From DATDRQ01 sp035291645 (GTDB lineage: Bacteria > Chloroflexota > Anaerolineae > Anaerolineales > UBA4823), in assembly GCA_035291645.1 (NCBI GenBank), contig DATDRQ010000022.1, positions 1-5,379 on the forward strand: a stretch of DNA of 5,379 bases. Direction: 5' to 3'. Made by a program: the position numbers and the translations under genes. Of this stretch, positions 1-5,379 are shown one piece after another (within the stretch, counting starts at the first letter, position 1; each line of letters starts with the position of its first letter). Below the pieces are notes generated by a model that was not told where the DNA came from, ran no database searches, and was given only the letters and a program-made list of their open reading frames with translations.

Positions 1-403
1 TCCCGGCCGCTTTCAAGGCTCTTAGCTCCTGCTCGAACTTGGCGAGTTTTGTCCAATCGATCGGATCCCCTTCGGCCGGCTGCAATTTCCGCCAGGATAC
101 CCGTTGCCCCAGGCGCGCCCACTTGAGATTCAATTCAACACCTTTGTTATATATGTTCGATCCCGGATACCAGCGATCGTTCGATTCGGCTCCAAAAGGT
201 GAGCGCCAGGGATAATTTAACAAGGAAACCGGTAAGTAAACTTCGCTCGCCGCTGCGTAGGCTTGCTGATCCTCTACTTGTGGATTGCTCTCCACGCCAG
301 CAGCTACAGCCCTGCTCTCGCCCAATGTGAAGGCAAGTAAAAGGAGAGCGCTAACCGCCAGAAAGGCGGCAAAAATGAGAGTCGTCATTCTTGGTTTAGA
401 CAT
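1..403 (-). CDS. Secreted protein, N-terminal part, probable TIM-barrel glycoside hydrolase (cut by window edge)
   Basis: The reading frame opens with ATG at 403-401 and stays open to the left edge, giving 134 visible residues with no stop. Residues 1-8 (MSKPRMTT) are basic, 9-27 are a hydrophobic core, and AVA/AA at 32-35 offers a signal-peptidase I site, so export by Sec is likely. Residues 56-65 read YLPVSLLNYP, a segment common after the signal peptide in Chloroflexota secreted proteins (recollection). Residues 92-134 contain GQRVSWRKLQPAEGDPIDW followed by an amphipathic helix ending KAAG. This 'W..L.P.eG..dW' pattern is the first strand-loop-helix of clan GH-A-like barrels (GH5, GH39, GH42 type), where it precedes the first barrel helix. 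The catalytic acids lie outside the window, so the family is not settled. A good ribosome binding site (TTGAGGA, 7-base spacing from GAGG) supports the start. The AT-rich gap before it suggests its own transcript. Confidence 0.7.
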   Translation of the reverse strand, partial: MSKPRMTTLIFAAFLAVSALLLLAFTLGESRAVAAGVESNPQVEDQQAYAAASEVYLPVSLLNYPWRSPFGAESNDRWYPGSNIYNKGVELNLKWARLGQRVSWRKLQPAEGDPIDWTKLAKFEQELRALKAAG

Positions 404-409
404 TTCTTT

Positions 410-416
410 TCCTCAA
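410..416 (-). promoter_or_regulatory. Ribosome binding site of the secreted-protein gene
   Basis: On the minus strand TTGAGGA precedes ATG at 403, with seven bases (AAAAGAA) between GAGG and the start codon. It is the clearest Shine-Dalgarno match in the window; the other genes have weak ones. It fixes the start of the left-edge gene. Confidence 0.7.
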
Positions 417-469
417 CTCATCTGCTTTATGGATAAATTCCCACCTGTAATTGTTGATTTATGTTTAGC

Positions 470-495
470 AATTCAAGTTCTTCTGGATTTGAATT
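470..495. repeat. Perfect 7-base inverted repeat, AT-rich
   Basis: AATTCAA at 470-476 is the exact reverse complement of TTGAATT at 489-495, with a 12-base spacer. A competing shorter pairing (TTCTT at 478-482 with AAGAA at 496-500) overlaps it. It lies 15-40 bases past the stop codon of the exporter ATPase. The stem is too AT-rich for a standard terminator and no T run follows. It could be an operator for the downstream gene, or chance in AT-rich DNA. Confidence 0.3.
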
Positions 496-509
496 AAGAA
501 GTTGCTTGT

Positions 510-1307
510 TCATTCAGGTTGACCTTTCCGGTATGCCATTATCACATTTTCGACCTCTCCTACTGCTTTCATGACACCGTGGTCGAGCCACACTGCCTGG
601 TGGCACATCGCCCGGATCGTATCCATGGTGTGAGACACGAGCAGGATCGTTGCACCTCGTTCGTAGAATGCTCGAATCCGGGCGAAGCTCTTCCGTTGAA
701 AGGCCTCATCCCCAACCGAGAGGATCTCATCGATGATCAAGATGTCCGGTTCGACGTCTGTCGCCACGGCAAATCCGAGCCGGGCCCACATTCCAGAGGA
801 ATAGGTGCGCATGGGCGCATCGATGAAATCCCATAACTCCGCAAAGTCGACGATCCCCTCAAACTTCTCCACCATTTCCTGGTGCGAGAAACCAAGTAGG
901 GCGCCGTTTAAGAATATGTTTTCTCGACCGGTTAGGTCCGGGTGGAACGCAGCGCCGAACTCCAGCAAAGGGGCAACTCGCCCCTTGACGATCACCCTGC
1001 CAGTTGTCGGCTTCAACACCCGGGCAATAATTTTCAACAGGGTGCTTTTTCCCGCTCCATTCGGTCCAATGATTCCGAAGACTTCTCCTCGCCGTATGTT
1101 TAACGTAAAGTCTTTCAACGCCCAGAAGTCCTGGATGCGCACCTTCCCCTGCACCCGGCGAATCATATATTCTTTGAAGGTGAAGATCCGCTCTGGAGAG
1201 ACCCGGTAACGCACCCCGATGTTATCCAGGATGATGGCGCTCTCCTGGTCTTCCGGGAAGCCCGGCTCTTCGACCACGGCCTCTTCAGATACGGTAAGCG
1301 AATTCAT
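510..1307 (-). CDS. wzt: ABC polysaccharide/polyol-phosphate exporter, ATP-binding subunit (Wzt/TagH-like)
   Basis: A 265-residue cytoplasmic ATPase that would power export of a lipid-linked glycan. Visible motifs: Walker A GPNGAGKST at 81-89, the family block EFGAAFHPDLTGREN at 116-130 where other ABC proteins carry the Q-loop, signature YSSGM at 169-173, Walker B ILIIDE at 189-194 with catalytic E194, D-loop SVGD at 197-200, and switch histidine H226. The FHPDLTGREN block and the linker before the ATPase core (VRYRV...FTFKEYMIRRV, 32-52) are typical of the Wzt/TagH/RfbE branch. The protein ends at about 265 residues, so it lacks the roughly 150-residue C-terminal carbohydrate-binding domain of O9a-type Wzt. 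Its start overlaps the end of the permease gene by 23 bases, indicating translational coupling; no strong ribosome site is seen. The symbol reflects family only; the substrate is unknown. Confidence 0.93.
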   Translation of the reverse strand: MNSLTVSEEAVVEEPGFPEDQESAIILDNIGVRYRVSPERIFTFKEYMIRRVQGKVRIQDFWALKDFTLNIRRGEVFGIIGPNGAGKSTLLKIIARVLKPTTGRVIVKGRVAPLLEFGAAFHPDLTGRENIFLNGALLGFSHQEMVEKFEGIVDFAELWDFIDAPMRTYSSGMWARLGFAVATDVEPDILIIDEILSVGDEAFQRKSFARIRAFYERGATILLVSHTMDTIRAMCHQAVWLDHGVMKAVGEVENVIMAYRKGQPE

Positions 1308-2118
1308 CTGCGTTTTCGGTAAAGACCAGCCACCCGGCCAGCAATGTAACCAGCGCGATGGCCCCCGAAATCAGGAACTCAGAAAGTGTTGGTACTCTCC
1401 CTTCATACATTGGCGCCCGAAATAATTCGATCAGGTGGTACATCGGGTTCAGACGGACGATCCAGAGCCGGTACATCTCCGGCAGGATTTCTTCCGAATA
1501 GATGATCGGGGTTAAATACATCCAGGCCATCAGGACGATCGAGTACATTTCGACCACGTCAGTGAAGTAAACCGCGATGGTCGAGATCAACAGTCCGAGG
1601 CCTAATGAGAACATCACCAGGAATAGTATTGGGATGGGTACGAGCAGGACTGTCGGGCGGATCGGGACATGGACGATCAGCATGACGATCAACAATGGCA
1701 CCAGGGAGAGCAGCAGGTTCACCAACCCGGTGCCGGTAGCCGAAACCGCGAAGATCGTACGCGGGATATAAATCTTCTTGATCAGGCTGCCGCCCCACAC
1801 CAGGTGCAGGCTGGCCGCGTTGGTCGACTGCGCGAAGAAATTCCAGGCGATCAGACCGCTCAGGACGTAAGCCGCGTAACCGGGCTGGCTGCCGCCGAAA
1901 GCGCGCGAAAACACGATCGTCAGGATCAGCATCGTGCCCAGTGGGTTGAGCATCGTCCAGGCGACCCCCAATACCGACCGCTTATAGCGGGTGAGGATAT
2001 CCCTGCGGACGAACTGGGTAAGCAAGTGCCGGTACTTGAGGATCGCACGGAGCTCCTCGACCGGCGGCGTGCCTCGTTCGGAAGAGTCGTAGATCTGTGG
2101 CTGGATCGTTTTATCCAT
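1285..2118 (-). CDS. wzm: ABC-2 type polysaccharide exporter, permease subunit (Wzm/TagG-like)
   Basis: A 277-residue membrane protein, the usual length for Wzm/TagG/RfbD. After a cytoplasmic N-terminus, the family motif RRDILTRYKRSVLGVAW lies at 38-54, leading into membrane helix 1. Hydrophobic segments at about 52-72, 82-100, 127-150, 155-181, 188-207 and 247-266 give the expected six helices. The block YFTDVVEMYSIVLMAWMYLTPIIYS (in 184-208) and LNPMYHLIELFR at 223-234 are characteristic of the ABC2_membrane family. It would pair with the adjacent ATPase to form a transporter with two copies of each subunit that moves an undecaprenyl- or other lipid-linked glycan across the cytoplasmic membrane. 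The ATG at 2118 has only a weak upstream ribosome site (GGT, then 7 bases). It lies 52 bases after the preceding glycosyltransferase and overlaps the ATPase start. Confidence 0.93.
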   Translation of the reverse strand: MDKTIQPQIYDSSERGTPPVEELRAILKYRHLLTQFVRRDILTRYKRSVLGVAWTMLNPLGTMLILTIVFSRAFGGSQPGYAAYVLSGLIAWNFFAQSTNAASLHLVWGGSLIKKIYIPRTIFAVSATGTGLVNLLLSLVPLLIVMLIVHVPIRPTVLLVPIPILFLVMFSLGLGLLISTIAVYFTDVVEMYSIVLMAWMYLTPIIYSEEILPEMYRLWIVRLNPMYHLIELFRAPMYEGRVPTLSEFLISGAIALVTLLAGWLVFTENADEFAYRI

Positions 2119-2170
2119 TGTGTTTACCGGTTCAATTTAACCCGATCCGCTCCGACAAGACAATAGGAAA
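2119..2170 (-). promoter_or_regulatory. Gap before the exporter genes with a dyad and a promoter-like pair
   Basis: This is the longest gap inside the presumed operon. On the minus strand TTGTCT (2163-2158) and TTAAAT (2140-2135) are 17 bases apart, each matching four of six consensus positions for sigma-70 boxes. A near-palindrome GGTT-N-AATT-N-AACC occupies 2129-2142 and overlaps the putative -10. If used, the promoter would give a leader of only about 10 bases. Matches of this quality arise by chance, so this is a suggestion only. Confidence 0.25.
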
Positions 2171-3013
2171 TTAGCCATCTTTTGAAGGAATCACAATTGG
2201 CTGGATGTCTGCCAGGCCTTTCGCCTGTACCTTGCGGACCCACAGACGGAGCTTTAACGGCATCCAGGCATAGATCCATGGACGAATGACAGCCTTCATT
2301 GCCAGCCATGAAAACCGGCCGCCTCCCTCCCGGTAGTGCACCCGCAGCATTTCAGGCCAACAACGGTCGTCCGCTGCGACCGACTTGGCGCCGCCATGCA
2401 GGCGGAAGTTCGCCCATATGCGTGGATGGTAATGGAGCGGCGCCAGCCGAGCAAGCCGTACCCACAGGTCGTAATCCATCGCAAAGTAGAAAGTGGGATC
2501 GAGTGGCCCCACCTGGCGCCACAGGCTGGCGCGAAAAAAAGCAGCCTGCTGGGGAATGTGAACATATCCGCGTCTCAGCCTCTTGTAATCGGTCTGGCGA
2601 GCAGGGAACTTACCGATCGCTTTGCCAACACCATCGATTAGATTGGCATCCCCGTAGACCATCCCGGCTTCCGGGTGGGAATTGAGATAACCGACCGCTT
2701 CTGCCACCGCTCCAGGCTGGTAGGTGTCATCGGAGTTCAACCAGGCTAGCACATCTCCTTTAGAATGAGCGAAGCCCTTGTTGATCGCGTCGGTCTGGCC
2801 GCGATCCTCCTCGGAAACCCACCAGGCCAGCCGGTCTGCGTACCGCTCGATGATCTCCCGGCTTCCATCGACGGAACCGCCGTCGACGATGATGTATTCC
2901 AGATTGGGATAATCCTGGCCCAGCACCGATCGGATGGTCTCCTCCAGGTACTGAGCCTGATTGTATGAAGGTGTGATTACCGAAACCAGCGCCTGTTCAT
3001 CCATACCTGTCAT
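2171..3013 (-). CDS. Family 2 (GT2) glycosyltransferase, GT-A fold
   Basis: About 280 residues from the ATG at 3013. It should transfer a sugar from a nucleotide-sugar to a growing glycan at the cytoplasmic face. Motifs (numbered from 3013): LVSVITPSYNQ at 9-19 forms the first nucleotide-binding strand; IIVDGGSVDGS at 41-51 carries D44; WLNSDD at 91-96 is the DXD-like metal site; IPQQAAFFR at 153-161 and MDYDLW at 179-184 (D180, D182) are the acceptor and catalytic region; HGGAKS is at 206-211. No transmembrane core is evident, so it is soluble or peripheral. Start is uncertain: GTG at 3040 would overlap the sulfotransferase stop by 10 bases, and ATG at 3004 gives the shortest N-terminus (MDEQALVSV). 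None has a good ribosome site; 3013 has GGA close upstream. It is a paralogue of the glycosyltransferase at 3978-5006. Sugar specificity cannot be read from sequence. Confidence 0.9.
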   Translation of the reverse strand: MTGMDEQALVSVITPSYNQAQYLEETIRSVLGQDYPNLEYIIVDGGSVDGSREIIERYADRLAWWVSEEDRGQTDAINKGFAHSKGDVLAWLNSDDTYQPGAVAEAVGYLNSHPEAGMVYGDANLIDGVGKAIGKFPARQTDYKRLRRGYVHIPQQAAFFRASLWRQVGPLDPTFYFAMDYDLWVRLARLAPLHYHPRIWANFRLHGGAKSVAADDRCWPEMLRVHYREGGGRFSWLAMKAVIRPWIYAWMPLKLRLWVRKVQAKGLADIQPIVIPSKDG

Positions 3014-3030
3014 ATTCCAACCAAACGATG

Positions 3031-3972
3031 CTACTCCCACTCCTCGGGGGAATAAAAACGGGAAGCTGCCTCCATAGTCAAGGAGCGTACGAGCTGGAGA
3101 TCATTCGAATCCAGACGGCGCTTATAGTTGGCGAGATTCGCCCGGCTGTCCAGGCGGGTTGTGTGGACAGCTTTCCGCGAAACCTGCTTGGGATTCCCCT
3201 GCGCGCTAGAATCGAGGATCGCCTGGCTGGCTTTCGAGTTGAACGCTAATCCCAATTCCAGGTATAGCCGGCGAAAGCCCTCCTCTGGATTCTTGGACAG
3301 GTCTTCATGGCGGACAACCAGCATGTCCGGGTAGTCAGCCGACAAACGATCAACGGCTGCATAGATCATCACCCACAACAGGCTGGCCTGGGCCACCAAC
3401 CCGTCTTGATCTCGTAGGATTTTCTCCATCTCAGAGCGGTATGGTTCCAGCCAGTCACGCATCAATAAAGGTTGCTGGAGTAAATCGGTTAGATCGAAAG
3501 GCCATCCCAGTCGCGCCAGACTGCTGACGAATGCCGCGGGTTGGCGGACGACGAGGACCACCCGGCAGCCGAGCCGGTCCGCAAACCACCCCGCCGAAAA
3601 CACCGCAAAAGGGTCTTTCAGCAGGACCCGTTGGTTGAGCATCTTCCCTTTGACGAAGGTGCTGCCGTCCCTCAGCATACGCAGGCCATCTTTCCAGGAA
3701 CGCACAGAGGCAAGCTCTTCTCCCAGATGGTAGTCCAAAGCCAGCGTTTCCTTCAGGGCGGGCAGGTATTCGGCCTCGTTGTCCGCACAGATGTAGGAGT
3801 ACCAGCGATCGACCGGTGTTCGCATCACTCCGGGCCGGTGCAAGACATTCAATGGCTCGCTGACATAGGCCACCCGTTCATTCGCAGCCAGCATTTTCCC
3901 AACCCAGGTCGTCCCCGACCGGTGAGCTCCGGTGACCAGGATCGGCTGGCGGGGTGCATCGAGCTGGTCCAT
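3031..3972 (-). CDS. Sulfotransferase family protein (PAPS-dependent type)
   Basis: About 313 residues from the ATG at 3972. Members transfer sulfate from PAPS to hydroxyl or amino groups of glycans or small molecules. The 5'-phosphosulfate loop ILVTGAHRSGTTWVGKML lies at 11-28. LLKDPFAVFSAGWFADRL at 117-134 follows the usual 'KDP' block. The 3'-phosphate site is RVVLVVRQPAAFVSSL at 137-152, with R143, P145 and S150/S151. VVRHEDLSKNPEEGFRRLY at 219-237 matches the family 'YEDL...P' helix. No signal peptide or membrane helix is present, so it acts in the cytoplasm where PAPS is made. A longer start at 4020 adds 16 residues but overlaps the preceding gene by 43 bases and has no ribosome site. 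The 3972 start lies 5 bases after that gene's stop, with GCAGG abutting the start codon and GAAGG 12 bases upstream. Its place between two glycosyltransferases and beside an exporter points to a glycan acceptor (inference). Confidence 0.87.
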   Translation of the reverse strand: MDQLDAPRQPILVTGAHRSGTTWVGKMLAANERVAYVSEPLNVLHRPGVMRTPVDRWYSYICADNEAEYLPALKETLALDYHLGEELASVRSWKDGLRMLRDGSTFVKGKMLNQRVLLKDPFAVFSAGWFADRLGCRVVLVVRQPAAFVSSLARLGWPFDLTDLLQQPLLMRDWLEPYRSEMEKILRDQDGLVAQASLLWVMIYAAVDRLSADYPDMLVVRHEDLSKNPEEGFRRLYLELGLAFNSKASQAILDSSAQGNPKQVSRKAVHTTRLDSRANLANYKRRLDSNDLQLVRSLTMEAASRFYSPEEWE

Positions 3973-3977
3973 CCTGC

Positions 3978-5006
3978 TCAACGGCCTTCGTTGATCTGTA
4001 ACCCCGGCCAACTTTTCCATCCAGGATCGAAGTGACTAACCAGACGCGGGTTTTTTCGCTGCGCCGCCAGCTGCCATGCCGCACCTTGCAGGCCTACCAA
4101 ACCAGCAGCCGCGAAGAGCATGCGGTGCCAATGTTGAAGGGCATAACCGGGCCGGTAGATTAGCGACCGAAAATAGGATTGCAGCGCCGGACCGGGCAGA
4201 CCACCTTCCAGGAGGTAACGGGCATGCAGGCGATATGCGCCTCCCAGGATTTTTCGCCTATTTTTTTCTACCAGAGGCTTGAGTTGCGGGCTGCTTTCCA
4301 TCCACTTCAGGGACAGCAAGATTTCCCCGCTGAAACCGGCTGCCTGGGAAGCGTTCTTGGCAGACTGATGGTGGCGGGCAGCTGACCAGGTTTCTGAAAT
4401 ATGTACGATCGGCGCTGTTTTCGCCATGCGGATCCACAAGTGATGGTCCAACATGAAATGGTAAGCCGGGTCGATACCACCCACCTGCTCGTAGATTCTT
4501 CGCCGCATGAAGACGGATGGCTGGCAGATAATCCGGAAGCTCATTAGATCGATCAGGTTGTAGTCCGTGAAATCCAACCGGTTGAGAGGTCGCCCTTGAG
4601 CATCGATGGTGATAGCATTCCCATAGATCATGCCTGCGTCCGGCCTGGCCTGGAGACCGCGCACGGCCGCGCGGATCGCGCCAGGCAGATACAGGTCGTC
4701 CGAGTTCAACCAGGCGATGATCTCGCCATGCGCCCGGGCAAATCCCTTGGCGATCGCCGAGGCCTGGCCCTGGTCAGGCTCGGACACCCACCATGCCAGC
4801 CGGTCCGCATAGGTACGGAGGGTCTCGACGCTGCCATCCGTCGAACCGCCATCGACCACCAGATATTCGATAGCCGGGTAGTCTTGGGCAAGCACCGACC
4901 GCAAGGTATATTCAAGGAAGTTAGCCTGGTTAAATGATGGGGTTACCACCGTAACCAGGGGAAGATTCCCCGGCTGGTTTGTTAAGGTCTTTATTGATGC
5001 GAACAT
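3978..5006 (-). CDS. Family 2 (GT2) glycosyltransferase with helical C-terminal extension
   Basis: A 342-residue GT-A type glycosyltransferase. Motifs: LVTVVTPSFNQ at 17-27, VVDGGSTDGS at 50-59 with D52, WLNSDD at 99-104 as the DXD-like metal site, CQPSVFMRR at 161-169, and FMLDHHLWIRMA at 184-195, where the paralogue has MDYDLW. Residues 17-104 align without gaps to the neighbouring GT2 at 2171-3013, with 59 of 88 identical by hand count. After about residue 225 it carries a roughly 115-residue extension. Residues 251-290 (RKILGGAYRLHARYLLEGGL and onward to RPGYA) look like a TPR-type helix pair, and 296-315 is a hydrophobic patch that may sit on the membrane or pack against the domain. The ATG at 5006 has no clear ribosome site, so the start is not firm; ten or so N-terminal residues are not part of the fold. 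It is probably co-transcribed with the sulfotransferase that follows after 5 bases. Confidence 0.9.
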   Translation of the reverse strand: MFASIKTLTNQPGNLPLVTVVTPSFNQANFLEYTLRSVLAQDYPAIEYLVVDGGSTDGSVETLRTYADRLAWWVSEPDQGQASAIAKGFARAHGEIIAWLNSDDLYLPGAIRAAVRGLQARPDAGMIYGNAITIDAQGRPLNRLDFTDYNLIDLMSFRIICQPSVFMRRRIYEQVGGIDPAYHFMLDHHLWIRMAKTAPIVHISETWSAARHHQSAKNASQAAGFSGEILLSLKWMESSPQLKPLVEKNRRKILGGAYRLHARYLLEGGLPGPALQSYFRSLIYRPGYALQHWHRMLFAAAGLVGLQGAAWQLAAQRKNPRLVSHFDPGWKSWPGLQINEGR

Positions 5007-5094
5007 CTTCGAATTCTTACGCGTGGTCCTGAGACCGAGCCAAACTTATGCATCCCACCTGGGGCAAGGTTACCCGAGCGGACTCTCCAGTCCA
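5007..5094 (-). promoter_or_regulatory. Intergenic spacer with small hairpins, no clear promoter or terminator
   Basis: These 88 bases lie between the stop of the right-edge gene and the start of the GT2 gene. Just past the stop, GGACT (5080-5084) and AGTCC (5089-5093) form a 5-base stem with a 4-base loop, and GGTC/GACC near 5026-5037 forms a 4-base stem. No T run follows either one. No -35/-10 pair is convincing. The spacer is compatible with continued read-through of one operon. Confidence 0.3.
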
Positions 5095-5379
5095 TCACTG
5101 CATGGGTTCCCGGAGGTCGAAAATTATGTACCCGTTTCCTTGGGCAAATATGGGGTAGTTATCATTCAAGATTTGCTTGAGTTCCGTTTGTTTGTCCAGC
5201 TGGTTCAGCATGGTCACCAGGAAGAAATCTTTGTTTTCGGTTTTCTCGGCGAACCACTGCTGAACTTCGATGGCAGGCTTTCCTTTCAGTTTGCGGTAAT
5301 TCTGTTGGCCTAATGGGATCCAGATGCGGGGCGTGATCCAGCCGTAAAAGGTCAAGCGGTTACCGTAATCCTGGGTGAG
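5095..5379 (-). CDS. C-terminal end of a protein entering from the right, possibly a GT39/PMT-like membrane glycosyltransferase
   Basis: The frame is open from the right edge to TGA at 5097-5095 and shows the last 94 residues, beginning LTQDYGNRLTFYGW. A TTG at 5355 could be read as a start, but the open frame before it (LTQDYGNR) flows naturally into the following sequence, so this is taken as a truncated gene. The visible part is soluble, with no membrane helix. It has charged, alternating segments (KGKPAIEVQQWFAEKTENKD, then FFLVTMLNQLDKQTELKQIL) and ends with a strand-like GNGYIIFDLREPMQ. This resembles the extracytoplasmic C-terminal domain of large PMT/ArnT-like (GT39) sugar transferases of Chloroflexota, from memory, where a stretch of this form follows the membrane helices. 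The catalytic part is outside the window, so the assignment rests on resemblance and on the glycan-gene context. Confidence 0.5.
   Translation of the reverse strand, partial: LTQDYGNRLTFYGWITPRIWIPLGQQNYRKLKGKPAIEVQQWFAEKTENKDFFLVTMLNQLDKQTELKQILNDNYPIFAQGNGYIIFDLREPMQ

Larger units (their letters stand above)
404..509 (-). promoter_or_regulatory. AT-rich intergenic region, likely promoter region of the left-edge gene
   Basis: These 106 bases separate the stop of the exporter ATPase from the start of the secreted protein. By hand count they are about 32% GC, far below the flanking genes, which fits a promoter region. I could not find a convincing pair of sigma-70 hexamers with 16-18 base spacing; TTGAAT and TTGCTA occur but no matching -10 follows. 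No GC-rich hairpin with a T run is present, so a rho-independent terminator for the upstream operon is not visible either. Confidence 0.4.

Noticed and set aside
285..497. 70-codon open frame on the plus strand spanning the AT-rich gap
   Set aside because: It overlaps the signal-peptide coding region of the minus-strand gene, which has a clear start and ribosome site; no protein features are seen.
930..962. ATPase seems to lack the Q-loop glutamine (EFGAAFHPDLTGREN instead)
   Set aside because: This block is the normal form in the Wzt/TagH branch of ABC ATPases, so it is not a defect.
519..1209. Two plus-strand open frames (519-836 and 805-1209)
   Set aside because: Both are antisense to the ATPase gene, whose motifs are complete on the minus strand.
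1669..2166. 165-codon open frame on the plus strand
   Set aside because: It lies antisense to the well-supported permease gene. Its translation is rich in Gln, Arg, Asp and His, with no recognisable fold, as expected for the complement of a membrane-protein gene.
2299..2685. 128-codon plus-strand open frame
   Set aside because: Antisense to the GT2 gene, with biased composition and no motif.
3541..4035. 164-codon open frame on the plus strand
   Set aside because: It is antisense to the sulfotransferase, has a low-complexity basic/His/Pro composition and no family motif.
5011..5045. TTGGCT ... TAAGAA as a promoter for the GT2 gene
   Set aside because: The -10 matches only three of six positions with an 18-base spacer, no better than chance.
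5080..5093. Hairpin just after the stop of the right-edge gene as a terminator
   Set aside because: The stem is only 5 bases and no T run follows on the minus strand, so it is not a convincing rho-independent terminator.
5095..5355. Stand-alone 86-residue gene starting at TTG 5355
   Set aside because: The frame stays open to the window edge, there is no ribosome site near 5355, and the sequence reads as the end of a longer protein.

Overview
The window is about 5.4 kb of bacterial DNA in which every supported gene reads on the minus strand. It looks like the downstream end of a surface-glycan gene cluster. In transcription order (right to left) it holds: the C-terminal end of a protein that enters from outside the window (5095-5379, possibly a GT39-like membrane glycosyltransferase); a GT2-type glycosyltransferase (3978-5006); a PAPS-dependent type sulfotransferase (3031-3972); a second GT2 glycosyltransferase (2171-3013); and an ABC-2 polysaccharide exporter made of permease (1285-2118) and ATPase (510-1307). 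After an AT-rich gap, a separate secreted protein starts at 403 and runs off the left edge. Its N-terminus looks like the beginning of a TIM-barrel glycoside hydrolase.

The five complete genes are tightly packed (gaps of 5, 17 and 52 bases and one overlap of 23), so they probably form one operon. The inferred logic: the two cytoplasmic GT2 enzymes and possibly the upstream membrane enzyme add sugars, the sulfotransferase decorates the glycan with sulfate, and the Wzm/Wzt-like transporter moves the lipid-linked product across the membrane. The ATPase lacks the C-terminal carbohydrate-binding domain found on some Wzt proteins, so export is probably not gated by recognition of a terminal cap on this subunit.

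Organism: moderately GC-rich coding sequence. The style of the proteins, especially the segment YLPVSLLNYP just after the signal peptide of the leftmost gene, resembles secreted proteins of Chloroflexota (Anaerolineae and relatives), where YLPLVLRN-like stretches are frequent. This is recollection-based and tentative.

No tRNA, rRNA, CRISPR array, insertion sequence or phage gene was seen. The most interesting point is the sulfotransferase set between two related glycosyltransferases and beside an ABC exporter, which suggests a sulfated surface polysaccharide or glycolipid. The two GT2 genes are clear paralogues that differ at a conserved acidic position. I see no wholly new kind of system here.
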